From an uncultured beta proteobacterium (GTDB taxonomy: Bacteria > Pseudomonadota > Gammaproteobacteria > Burkholderiales > Burkholderiaceae_B), in assembly GCA_903929925.1 (NCBI GenBank), contig CAIYWO010000116.1:1-30779 (forward strand): 30,779 bases of DNA, written 5' to 3'. A program made the translations under genes and the position numbers. This document shows positions 6,569 to 13,858 of the stretch, in pieces. Position 1 is the stretch's first letter. Every line of letters begins with the position of its first letter. Below the pieces are notes generated by a model. The model did no database searches. It had not been told where the DNA came from and saw only the letters and a list, made by a program, of their open reading frames with translations.

Positions 6569-8203
6569 ATGAGTAGCATTCCAGCAGATCACGTAGCAGG
6601 TCACGGGCATAGTCACGGTCACGGTCATGACCATGCGCACGACGATCACGATCATCACGGCCCATCGCTGCATGGCTGGCGCCGTTGGTTGTTCGCGACC
6701 AACCACAAAGATATCGGAACGATGTACCTGATCTTCTCGTTCACGATGCTGCTGGTCGGTGGCGTTTTGGCTCTTTTGTTGCGCACGGAGCTCTTCCAGC
6801 CCGGCTTACAGTTTTTCCGTCCAGAACTGTTTAACCAGTTCACGACAATGCACGGTCTGATTATGGTGTTCGGCGCCATCATGCCGGCCTTTGTTGGCTT
6901 TGCAAACTGGATGATCCCGTTGCAGATTGGCGCCTCTGACATGGCCTTCGCCCGGATGAACAACTTCAGCTTCTGGCTCTTGCCAGTCGCCGGTATTTTG
7001 TTGACGACGTCTTTCTTTGTGCCTGGCGGCGCAACGGCTGCAGGCTGGACACTCTACGCACCCTTGACAGCACAGATGGGTCCAGGAATGGATCTGACGA
7101 TTTTCGCAGTGCACATCATGGGTGCTTCCTCGATCATGGGTGCGATTAACATCGTCGTGACGATCTTGAACATGCGCGCACCTGGCATGACCTTGATGAA
7201 GATGCCTTTGTTCTGCTGGACCTGGTTGATTACTGCTTATCTCCTGATTGCTGTGATGCCCGTGTTGGCTGCCGCAATCACGATGGTTCTGACCGACCGC
7301 CACTTTGGTACGGGCTTCTTTAACGCAGCGGTCGGTGGCGATCCGGTTCTGTACCAGCATATTTTCTGGTTCTTCGGCCACCCCGAGGTGTACATCATGA
7401 TTCTGCCCGCATTCGGTATTGTGTCGGCAATCATTCCAGCGTTCGCCCGCAAACAGTTGTTTGGCTATGCATCAATGGTGTACGCAACAGCATCGATCGC
7501 GATTCTGTCGTTCATCGTTTGGGCGCACCACATGTTTGCAACCGGCATGCCTGTGACAGCTCAGCTCTACTTCATGTATGCAACCATGTTGATTTCCATC
7601 CCCACGGGTGTGAAAGTATTTAACTGGGTTGCAACGATGTGGCGCGGTTCCATGACGTTTGAAACCCCGATGTTGTTCTCGGTTGGTTTTATTTTCGTGT
7701 TCACCATCGGCGGGTTCACTGGTTTGATCTTGTCAATGGCTCCGATCGACATCCAGGTGCACGATACGTACTACGTGGTGGCACACTTCCATTACGTGTT
7801 GGTCGCTGGCTCGCTGTTTGGCCTGTTTGCTGGCACCTACTACTGGCTGCCTAAGTGGTCCGGCTATATGTACGACGAGCGTTTGGGCAAGTGGCACTTT
7901 TGGATGAGCATGATTTCGTTCAACATCACGTTCTTCCCGATGCACTTTATGGGTCTGGCCGGGATGCCACGTCGCTATGCAGACTATGCTGCTCAATTCA
8001 CAGATTTCCATCAGATCGCGACAATTGGTGCGTTCTGGTTTGGTTTGTCGCAGCTCTTGTTCCTCTACATCGTGTTGAAGTCCTACGCGGGTAAAGGCGA
8101 GCGCGCTGCAGCTAAGCCATGGGAAGGCGCTGAAGGGTTGGAGTGGACGGTGCCTTCGCCCGCACCATTCCACACTTTCGAAACTCCTCCTCAAGTTAAG
8201 TAA
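6569..8203 (+). CDS. ctaD: Cytochrome c oxidase subunit I
   Basis: This 544-residue catalytic subunit carries heme a, heme a3 and CuB and pumps protons while reducing oxygen. About twelve transmembrane helices are visible. Key motifs are THKD-like TNHKDIGTMYL, MHGLIMVFG (low-spin heme ligand), WFFGHPEVYIMILP (CuB His and cross-linked Tyr), WAHHMF (CuB His pair) and HDTYYVVAHFHYVL (heme a3 and a ligands). The N-terminus is unusual in being very His-rich, with 11 histidines among residues 8-30, mostly as HG/HD repeats, before the conserved core starts near residue 35. The start has a TAGGAG site 8 bases upstream. Confidence 0.98.
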   Translation: MSSIPADHVAGHGHSHGHGHDHAHDDHDHHGPSLHGWRRWLFATNHKDIGTMYLIFSFTMLLVGGVLALLLRTELFQPGLQFFRPELFNQFTTMHGLIMVFGAIMPAFVGFANWMIPLQIGASDMAFARMNNFSFWLLPVAGILLTTSFFVPGGATAAGWTLYAPLTAQMGPGMDLTIFAVHIMGASSIMGAINIVVTILNMRAPGMTLMKMPLFCWTWLITAYLLIAVMPVLAAAITMVLTDRHFGTGFFNAAVGGDPVLYQHIFWFFGHPEVYIMILPAFGIVSAIIPAFARKQLFGYASMVYATASIAILSFIVWAHHMFATGMPVTAQLYFMYATMLISIPTGVKVFNWVATMWRGSMTFETPMLFSVGFIFVFTIGGFTGLILSMAPIDIQVHDTYYVVAHFHYVLVAGSLFGLFAGTYYWLPKWSGYMYDERLGKWHFWMSMISFNITFFPMHFMGLAGMPRRYADYAAQFTDFHQIATIGAFWFGLSQLLFLYIVLKSYAGKGERAAAKPWEGAEGLEWTVPSPAPFHTFETPPQVK

Positions 8204-8213
8204 GGCGATAGGG

Positions 8214-8330
8214 ATGACACCGGAACAACGCAAAAAAAACAGACGGCTCGGCTTGGTTTTTCTTGTGCTCGTCCTTGCGTTGTTTGGGTACACCATCGGT
8301 CGCCAGTTTTATACGCATTTTTTTGCTTGA
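8214..8330 (+). CDS. Small membrane protein, cytochrome oxidase small assembly protein
   Basis: This 38-codon frame starts 10 bp after ctaD (ATG 8214, with AGGG just upstream) and ends in TGA at 8330. The product begins MTPEQRKKNRRLG, a basic cytoplasmic head, followed by one transmembrane helix LVFLVLVLALFGYTIGRQFY. Small single-helix proteins of this kind and position in Burkholderiales cox operons are annotated as cytochrome oxidase small assembly proteins. The role is inferred from that context. In most relatives I know, ctaG (cox11) follows directly; here DUF2970 follows after 22 bp. Confidence 0.8.
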   Translation: MTPEQRKKNRRLGLVFLVLVLALFGYTIGRQFYTHFFA

Positions 8331-8352
8331 ACATAACGGATAAAAATCAGTT

Positions 8353-8577
8353 ATGAGCGAGGATCTCAAGCAGTTGGCTCAGCGTAAGCTGAACTTTTTT
8401 CAGACACTCAAGGCTATTGCTTGGGCAATGTTTGGTGTGAGAAAAGGGTCAGGCTACCAAGAGGACATAGCGAAGCTTAATCCCGTCCATCTTGTGATCG
8501 CGGGTTTGTTGTTTGGAGTACTGTTTGTGACCGGCCTTTTGACAATTGTCAGCTGGGTGCTGTCCAGTTTTAAATAA
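8353..8577 (+). CDS. DUF2970 family membrane protein
   Basis: The 74-residue protein has the DUF2970 pattern: a basic amphipathic N-terminus, AMFGVRKGSGYQEDIAKLNPVHLVIAGLL and a single transmembrane helix (about residues 46-70). Members are found next to ctaE in betaproteobacterial cytochrome oxidase operons. A role in oxidase assembly or stability is inferred from position only. Its ribosome-binding site is weak, suggesting translation coupled to the upstream small gene. Confidence 0.88.
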   Translation: MSEDLKQLAQRKLNFFQTLKAIAWAMFGVRKGSGYQEDIAKLNPVHLVIAGLLFGVLFVTGLLTIVSWVLSSFK

Positions 8578-8605
8578 TTTAACTATTCGTAGCATGGAGA
8601 ACACT

Positions 8606-9481
8606 ATGAGTGCATCCCACTCTGCCCACGGTAAAGAGGCACCTTACTATTACGTGCCAGCCGATTCGGCACACCCAGTACGTGCTAGCGCCTGTCTATT
8701 AGTCGTGATGCTTGGCGCTTCTGCGTGGGTCAATGGCGTCGGTACAGCGAAGTGGGCTGTGCTCGTTGGTTTGCTCGGCTTGTTTGTAGTGCTCTACAAC
8801 TGGTTTGGTGATGCCATCCATGAGTCTGAGACTGGCATGAACAGCAAGCGCATCGACGTATCGTATCGTTGGAGCATGAGCTGGTTTATCTTTTCTGAAG
8901 TCATGTTCTTTGCGGCCTTCTTCGGCGCGCTCTGGTACACACGAACAGTTACCTTGCCTTGGCTGGGTGATTTGGATCACAAACAACTGTTGTGGCCAGA
9001 CTTCAACGCTGTGTGGCCTAACCTCGGCCCAGCTGGTGTTGTCGAGTCCTTTCAAACAATGGGCCCGTTCTGGTTGCCAACTATCAACACTGCACTGTTG
9101 TTGAGCTCGGGCGTGACCCTGACGATTTCGCACCATGCACTGCGTGAAAATCATCGCGGCAAGGCAAGCTTCTGGTTGTTTGCAACCATTTTGCTTGGCT
9201 TTATCTTTGTTATTTGTCAGGGCTACGAGTACTACCACGCCTACACAGATCTGAACCTAAAGTTCAATTCTGGCGCCTATGGCTCGCTGTTCTTCATGTT
9301 GACCGGGTTCCACGGTTTTCATGTGTTGCTGGGCGCAACAATGCTGGCTGTTATTTGGGTTCGCCTGATGAAGGGCCACTTCACAGCCGATCACCATTTT
9401 GGCTTTGAAGGTGCCGCTTGGTACTGGCACTTTGTAGACGTCGTGTGGCTCGGGCTGTACTTATTTGTCTATTGGTTCTAA
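8606..9481 (+). CDS. ctaE: Cytochrome c oxidase subunit III
   Basis: The 291-residue protein has seven predicted membrane helices and the subunit III signatures SWFIFSEVMFFAAFFGALWY, the Glu-containing HESETGMN region, MLTGFHGFHVLLG and the C-terminal AAWYWHFVDVVWLGLYLFVYWF. Subunit III stabilises subunit I and helps proton uptake. Frames extending further upstream overlap the DUF2970 gene. ATG 8606 is chosen because GGAG lies 6 bases before it and the conserved PYYYVPADSAHPVRAS follows shortly. It is the last gene before a strong terminator. Confidence 0.97.
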   Translation: MSASHSAHGKEAPYYYVPADSAHPVRASACLLVVMLGASAWVNGVGTAKWAVLVGLLGLFVVLYNWFGDAIHESETGMNSKRIDVSYRWSMSWFIFSEVMFFAAFFGALWYTRTVTLPWLGDLDHKQLLWPDFNAVWPNLGPAGVVESFQTMGPFWLPTINTALLLSSGVTLTISHHALRENHRGKASFWLFATILLGFIFVICQGYEYYHAYTDLNLKFNSGAYGSLFFMLTGFHGFHVLLGATMLAVIWVRLMKGHFTADHHFGFEGAAWYWHFVDVVWLGLYLFVYWF

Positions 9482-9502
9482 GCCGCCAGTTTGACGATCG
9501 TT

Positions 9503-9539
9503 AAATAAAAAAGGCCGGCTTTGCTGGCCTTTTTTATTT
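9503..9539. terminator. Bidirectional intrinsic terminator after ctaE
   Basis: AAATAAAAAAGGCC (9503-9516) is the exact reverse complement of GGCCTTTTTTATTT (9526-9539), with a 9-base loop. The GC stem flanked by A and T runs works in both directions, fitting its place between ctaE (rightward) and the DUF2909 gene (leftward). Confidence 0.9.
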
Positions 9540-9552
9540 CTGGACTAAGGTG

Positions 9553-9756
9553 TTAGCGCTGGAAGCCGGTCGCCTCGATCCATCCCATCCAGTGTGAAAA
9601 GAGCAGGAATAAAAATAGGGCGACTGAAATACCGATGCGCACAGTGAGTGCGTTGACGGTTTTGTTTGAGGTGCCTTTGTCTCGCATCAAATAGAACAGT
9701 GCTGAGCCAAGACTGCCGAGAATTCCGATGAATGCAATGATCACGAAGATGCGCAT
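9553..9756 (-). CDS. Twin transmembrane protein (DUF2909)
   Basis: The 67-residue protein has two membrane helices, MRIFVIIAFIGILGSLGSALFYL split by a charged loop RDKGTSNKTVNALTVR from ISVALFLFLLFSHWMGWI, as in the DUF2909 family found beside cox genes in betaproteobacteria. A GGGGGA site precedes ATG 9756 by 5 bases. The frame is open much further upstream (to 10260), but that extension runs antisense through the SURF1 gene and lacks family features. Function is unknown; oxidase assembly is a guess from context. Confidence 0.82.
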   Translation of the reverse strand: MRIFVIIAFIGILGSLGSALFYLMRDKGTSNKTVNALTVRIGISVALFLFLLFSHWMGWIEATGFQR

Positions 9757-9790
9757 TAAATCCCCCAGATAAAAAGGAATTATCGCAGAC

Positions 9791-10588
9791 ATGCAACAAC
9801 CCTCATCCAATAGGCTCACTTTGCTTGCGTTACTGCTGCTTGGGGTGGTGGCGGTCGTGTGCGGCATGCTTGGGCGATGGCAATTAGAACGCGCAGAAGA
9901 AAGGCGCGCGATTAGTGCCGAAATCGAGAGAGGTCGGCTCGCTGCACCCATCGTGATACAGCCCAATATGCCCGCTGAGTCCGTACAGGCATGGCGTGCG
10001 GCTTCGGTCACAGGGAAGTGGGCGGGGCAGTTCAGCGTGATGGTGGACAACCGAAACATGGATGGCCGGCCTGGACTGTGGCTCGCAACGCCTTTGATCC
10101 TAGACGGTGGAGTCGCGGTGTTGGTCTTGCGAGGCTGGGTGCCCCGTCCGATCGGGATACAGCAAGCGCCTAAAATAGAAACGCAGTCGGCTCCTCTGAC
10201 AATTGAGGGCGAAATGTCTCTGCGCGTGCCGAGGCTTTTTGAGTTGTGGACGAGCAACAAAGGTGAGGATAGCGGTTTACCTCCAGCTTGGAAGGGTATT
10301 GCAGCAGCCGAATTGGGCTGGGTGGATACTTCTAAAGTGATACGTGTACAAAACTTGGACCTTGCGTCACTGACCGAACGAACAGGCTTGCGTTTTTTGC
10401 CTGTCGTGTTGCTGCAAAAAAGTCCAGCTCAGGAAGGTCTTGCGCGGAATTGGCCCAAACCCTCGTTGGATGCTGATAAGAATGTTGGCTATGCGACGCA
10501 GTGGTTTGGCTTTGCCGCGATTGCTGCGGTTGCTTTCTGTGTGGTGCTGTGGCGTTTTGTTCGTCGTAGACGGCGACAAATTGAATAA
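9791..10588 (+). CDS. SURF1 family cytochrome oxidase assembly protein
   Basis: The 265-residue protein has the SURF1/Shy1 layout: an N-terminal helix (about 8-29) followed by CGMLGRWQLERAEERR, a periplasmic domain with GKWAGQFSVMVDNRNMDGRPGLWLATPL and VLRGWVPRP, and a C-terminal helix before a basic RRRRRQ tail. GYATQWFGFA is the family's C-terminal signature. SURF1 proteins aid insertion of heme a into subunit I, consistent with ctaA and ctaB nearby. Only 34 bp separate its start from the divergent DUF2909 start. Confidence 0.95.
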   Translation: MQQPSSNRLTLLALLLLGVVAVVCGMLGRWQLERAEERRAISAEIERGRLAAPIVIQPNMPAESVQAWRAASVTGKWAGQFSVMVDNRNMDGRPGLWLATPLILDGGVAVLVLRGWVPRPIGIQQAPKIETQSAPLTIEGEMSLRVPRLFELWTSNKGEDSGLPPAWKGIAAAELGWVDTSKVIRVQNLDLASLTERTGLRFLPVVLLQKSPAQEGLARNWPKPSLDADKNVGYATQWFGFAAIAAVAFCVVLWRFVRRRRRQIE

Positions 10589-10593
10589 GTGGA

Positions 10594-11238
10594 ATGCCTG
10601 TGAATACCTCTGTAAATTCGAACAACTTACCAACGGCTAAACCGCGTAATCGCGGGCCGTTGATTATCATTTTTCTCATGAGCCTGGCGCCCGTTCTTGC
10701 AGCGGTGCTGGTCTACTTCAATCCAGGGTTGCGACCCGAGGGCAGCGTGAGCTATGGCACGTTGATCGAGCCGCAGCGTCCTATTCCTGCTGCCGCGGCG
10801 TTGCCCGCGACGACGCTGGACGGAAAGCCTTTTGACCTGACTTCACTTAAAGGGAAGTGGTTACTCGTGGCGGCGGATGATGCAGAGTGTCCGGAGTCGT
10901 GCGCGCGTAAGCTGTTTATTTTGCGTAACTCACATGCGAGCCAGGGTAAGCATGTTGAACGCTTGATGCGCGTTTGGTTTATTACCGATGATGCGCCTGT
11001 ACCAGAGAAAGTACTTGAGGCTTACAAAGGCACGGTGATGGTTCGCATCAAGCCCGAGGTGCTCAAGCAGTTCTTGTTGCCTCAAGCGTCAGACAGCAGC
11101 GCGCGCGAGGCGCTTGGCAAACCAATGTGGATTATTGATCCTCTGGGTAATTTGATCTTGCAGTATCCCCCAGAGGCAGACCCTGAAAAGTTTCGCAATG
11201 AGCTTCGTAAATTGATTGCGAACTCAAGGATTGGATAG
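10594..11238 (+). CDS. Membrane-anchored Sco/thioredoxin-fold protein of the cox cluster
   Basis: The 214-residue protein has one N-terminal helix (about 21-43) and a periplasmic thioredoxin-like domain: LPATTLDGKPFDLTSLKGKWLLVAADDAEC, then Cys99-x3-Cys103 where Sco proteins bind copper, and WIIDPLGNLILQYPP near the end. It lacks the distal histidine that completes the Sco copper site, so it may be a thiol reductase or a partial copper carrier. It lies 5 bp after SURF1 and its end is close to ctaA. Similar proteins occur between SURF1 and ctaA in Burkholderiales; its exact role is not known to me. Confidence 0.8.
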   Translation: MPVNTSVNSNNLPTAKPRNRGPLIIIFLMSLAPVLAAVLVYFNPGLRPEGSVSYGTLIEPQRPIPAAAALPATTLDGKPFDLTSLKGKWLLVAADDAECPESCARKLFILRNSHASQGKHVERLMRVWFITDDAPVPEKVLEAYKGTVMVRIKPEVLKQFLLPQASDSSAREALGKPMWIIDPLGNLILQYPPEADPEKFRNELRKLIANSRIG

Positions 11239-11245
11239 TCGCGCG

Positions 11246-12298
11246 ATGGCTGAGCTCACTGCAACGCAACCGTCCGGGCACGCATCGAAGCGTGCGCGAT
11301 ATCGGCGGATCGTATTTTTGACGTGGTTCTTAACATTAGATCTGATTATGTTTGGCGCTTTTGTGCGGCTCACAGATTCGGGTTTAGGTTGCCCTGATTG
11401 GCCCGGTTGTTATGGCAGTGTGACCCCAATCGGTGCGCTTGACTCCATACGTGAAGCCGTGAAAGTGATGCCAGACGGCCCAGTTACCTTGCCTAAAGCT
11501 TGGATCGAAATGATTCATCGTTATGTGGGTGCGTTACTGGGCTTTCTGATCATTATGATTGTCGCCCTGGGTTGGCGAAACCGTGCAGTGCTTGGCTATT
11601 CCCCAAAGCTTGCCATCGCCACGTTGGTTGCAGTGTGCATACAGGGAGCATTCGGCGCCTGGACGGTGACGCACCAGTTGATGCCCGCTGTCGTGACGGC
11701 ACACTTGTTTGGCGGCATGACGCTCTTAGGCATGATGACGTGGCTGGCAGCACGGGAGCGCACTTACGCGACGCCGGCTGCAGTGACCTTGACGTATCGT
11801 CCCTGGGCGATCTGTGGGTTGTTGCTGCTAGCGGTTCAAATCGTGCTTGGTGGTTGGGTCAGTACGAATTACGCCGCTTTGGCCTGCATGGACTTTCCAA
11901 CGTGCCATGGCAGCTGGATTCCTGAAATGGATATGCGCAACGGGTTCTCGGTGGTGAGAGGTTTGGGTGAAATGTCGAATGGCGAAATGATCTCCCAGAC
12001 GGCGTTGACAGCCATTCACTGGGTTCACCGCAATTTCGCGTTTGTGGTGTTTGCTGTGCTTGGCACCTTGGCCTGGCGTCTGTTGAGTGACCGGGGCACA
12101 CGCGGCCCAGCTAGATTGGTCTTAGTCCTTCTGGGTGCGCAGCTCTTTACGGGACTAACAACGATCTTCTTTCATTGGCCCCTATTGATTGCAGTCTTGC
12201 ACAACGGGGGGGCGGCGGGTTTAGTGTTGGCCACCGTCACGATTCTTTATCGGCTATCCGTGCGATCTGCTGCGGTACAACCAGTACAATCACGCTAG
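11246..12298 (+). CDS. ctaA: Heme A synthase (COX15/CtaA)
   Basis: This 350-residue membrane enzyme converts heme O to heme A for the oxidase. About eight helices are visible. Conserved elements are FVRLTDSGLGCPDWPGCYG with a Cys pair, EMIHRYVGALLG with a heme-ligand His, VTAHLFGGMTLL, MDFPTCHGSW with a further Cys, and AIHWVHRNFAFVVF. A TTG codon at 11216 would extend the frame into the preceding gene; ATG 11246 is chosen as the more usual start, 7 bp after the previous stop. It is followed by ctaB, which makes its substrate heme O. Confidence 0.95.
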   Translation: MAELTATQPSGHASKRARYRRIVFLTWFLTLDLIMFGAFVRLTDSGLGCPDWPGCYGSVTPIGALDSIREAVKVMPDGPVTLPKAWIEMIHRYVGALLGFLIIMIVALGWRNRAVLGYSPKLAIATLVAVCIQGAFGAWTVTHQLMPAVVTAHLFGGMTLLGMMTWLAARERTYATPAAVTLTYRPWAICGLLLLAVQIVLGGWVSTNYAALACMDFPTCHGSWIPEMDMRNGFSVVRGLGEMSNGEMISQTALTAIHWVHRNFAFVVFAVLGTLAWRLLSDRGTRGPARLVLVLLGAQLFTGLTTIFFHWPLLIAVLHNGGAAGLVLATVTILYRLSVRSAAVQPVQSR

Positions 12299-12316
12299 AC
12301 CTCTCAGAAAATCCCC

Positions 12317-13213
12317 ATGCCTAGCGTTACTGCCTCGCCTCCTAGCCTACTGCGCCAATATCTGGTGCTGACGAAGCCACGCGTCACCCAATTGGCGGTG
12401 TTTTGTGCCGTCATTGGGATGTTTTTGGCGACACCGGTGTTGCCTGATATGCAAAAAGTGGTCGCTGGCACAATCGGAATTTGGTTGCTAGCGGCGGCGG
12501 CCTTTGCTGTGAACTGTTTGATTGAGCAGCGCATTGACGCACGCATGTTGCGCACCGCTCGTCGGGCAACAGCTACCGGCACGATATCGCCCATGCAAGT
12601 GATTGTGTTCTCAGGCGTGCTGGGCGGGCTTGGGATGTTCATTCTGTATCGCTGGGTGAATTCGCTCACGATGTGGCTAACCTTTGCGACGTTCGTGGGT
12701 TACGCGGTGATCTACACCATGATTCTGAAGCCTCGCACACCACAAAATATTGTGATCGGCGGGCTATCTGGTGCGATGCCGCCAGCACTGGGCTGGGCCG
12801 CCGTCGCTGACGCAGTGCCTGCCGAGGCCTGGCTGCTGGTTCTGATCATCTTTATTTGGACCCCCCCGCATTTTTGGGCGCTCGCCTTATACCGAAGTCA
12901 TGACTACGCTAACGCCGGCCTCCCTATGCTACCCGTCACCCATGGTCAGCAATTTACGCGCTTACATATTCTGCTCTATAGCGTTGCACTGGTGGCGACG
13001 ACGGTATTGCCCTACATCATTGGGATGAGTGGATGGCTGTACTTGCTGTCTGCCCTAGTGCTTGGCGCTTTATTTGTCTGGTACGCGTGGAAGCTATATC
13101 GCGTCTATAGCGACGAACTCGCACGAAAGTTGTTTCGCTTTTCGATTCTCTATTTGTCGCTTTTATTCGCTGCTTTGTTAGTCGATCACTGGTTGATCGT
13201 CGTGGGAAGTTAA
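12317..13213 (+). CDS. ctaB: Protoheme IX farnesyltransferase (heme O synthase)
   Basis: The 298-residue UbiA-superfamily enzyme attaches farnesyl to heme b to make heme O. It shows YLVLTKPRVTQL at the N-terminus, the prenyl-diphosphate site NCLIEQRIDARMLRTARR (Glu where many relatives have Asp in the first acidic position), the second site near YTMILKPRTPQNIVIGG, and IFIWTPPHFWALAL. About eight or nine helices are visible. There is no clear ribosome-binding site before ATG 12317, so translation may depend on ctaA 18 bp upstream. sco follows immediately. Confidence 0.96.
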   Translation: MPSVTASPPSLLRQYLVLTKPRVTQLAVFCAVIGMFLATPVLPDMQKVVAGTIGIWLLAAAAFAVNCLIEQRIDARMLRTARRATATGTISPMQVIVFSGVLGGLGMFILYRWVNSLTMWLTFATFVGYAVIYTMILKPRTPQNIVIGGLSGAMPPALGWAAVADAVPAEAWLLVLIIFIWTPPHFWALALYRSHDYANAGLPMLPVTHGQQFTRLHILLYSVALVATTVLPYIIGMSGWLYLLSALVLGALFVWYAWKLYRVYSDELARKLFRFSILYLSLLFAALLVDHWLIVVGS

Positions 13214-13834
13214 TTGAAGCGCGACATGTGTAGCGTCTTGGCATATTCGGCTCGACGCCTATGGTTTGCTTTGGGCCTCATGTGTTTGGTGGGCGTCCTA
13301 TCGGGCTGTGGTGATAGCAGTGCAGTGAAGTTCAAGGGCAGTGATATTTCTGGAACAAAAATAGGGAGCAACTGGGCCCTCACTGGAATGGACGGCAAGT
13401 CCTACACCTCGTCAAACTTCGCCGGCAAAGTTCAACTCGTATTTTTTGGTTTTACCCAGTGCCCCGATATTTGTCCGACAGCGCTTGCGGAGCTTTCTGA
13501 AGTGTTGCGGTCGCTCGGTGATCAGGCAAGCCGAGTGCAGGTGCTGATGATTAGCGTCGATCCTGAGCGTGACACCCCCGAAGTACTTCGCGCATATGTG
13601 TCTGGATTTAATCCCAACTTTTTGGGTCTGACGGGCACACCGGCACAAATCAAACAGGTCGCTGCATCGTTTAAGGCCTATTACGCCAAAGCCCCAGCTG
13701 CCAAGGGTGGCTACTCGATGGATCACAGCTCGTCGTTCTATTTGCTTGATCCAAAAGGTGAGGCGCGTGTGCTGGTAAGCAATACGGCTGGTAGCACAGC
13801 ATTAGTTCACGATATTCGGCTGTTACTCAAGTAA
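13214..13834 (+). CDS. Sco1/SenC copper chaperone, lipoprotein
   Basis: The 206-residue protein has a signal peptide ending in a lipobox LSGC (Cys32), so it is probably anchored to the membrane. It has a thioredoxin fold with the copper ligands Cys83 and Cys87 in FTQCPDICPTALAEL and the distal His171 in YSMDHSSSFYLLDP. Sco proteins deliver copper to the CuA site of CtaC or keep its cysteines reduced. The TTG at 13214 directly follows the ctaB stop and has GGGA about 6 bases upstream; ATG 13226 is an equally possible start. It closes the heme A/assembly operon and converges on the crotonase gene. Confidence 0.93.
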   Translation: MKRDMCSVLAYSARRLWFALGLMCLVGVLSGCGDSSAVKFKGSDISGTKIGSNWALTGMDGKSYTSSNFAGKVQLVFFGFTQCPDICPTALAELSEVLRSLGDQASRVQVLMISVDPERDTPEVLRAYVSGFNPNFLGLTGTPAQIKQVAASFKAYYAKAPAAKGGYSMDHSSSFYLLDPKGEARVLVSNTAGSTALVHDIRLLLK

Positions 13835-13858
13835 CTTGGCTGTCGAGCCCAGCGCCGC

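Noticed and set aside
7733..8296. A 187-codon leftward frame opposite ctaD
   Set aside because: It is a shadow of the highly conserved ctaD sequence, with no family resemblance.
9553..10260. A 235-codon leftward frame opposite the SURF1 gene
   Set aside because: Only its last 67 codons show family features (two membrane helices, DUF2909) and have a ribosome-binding site. The rest is antisense to the clear SURF1 gene.
12527..12547. Glu in place of the first Asp in the CtaB prenyl-diphosphate motif (NCLIEQRID)
   Set aside because: I recall the same NCLIEQ form in related betaproteobacterial enzymes, so it is probably normal for the group and not a defect.
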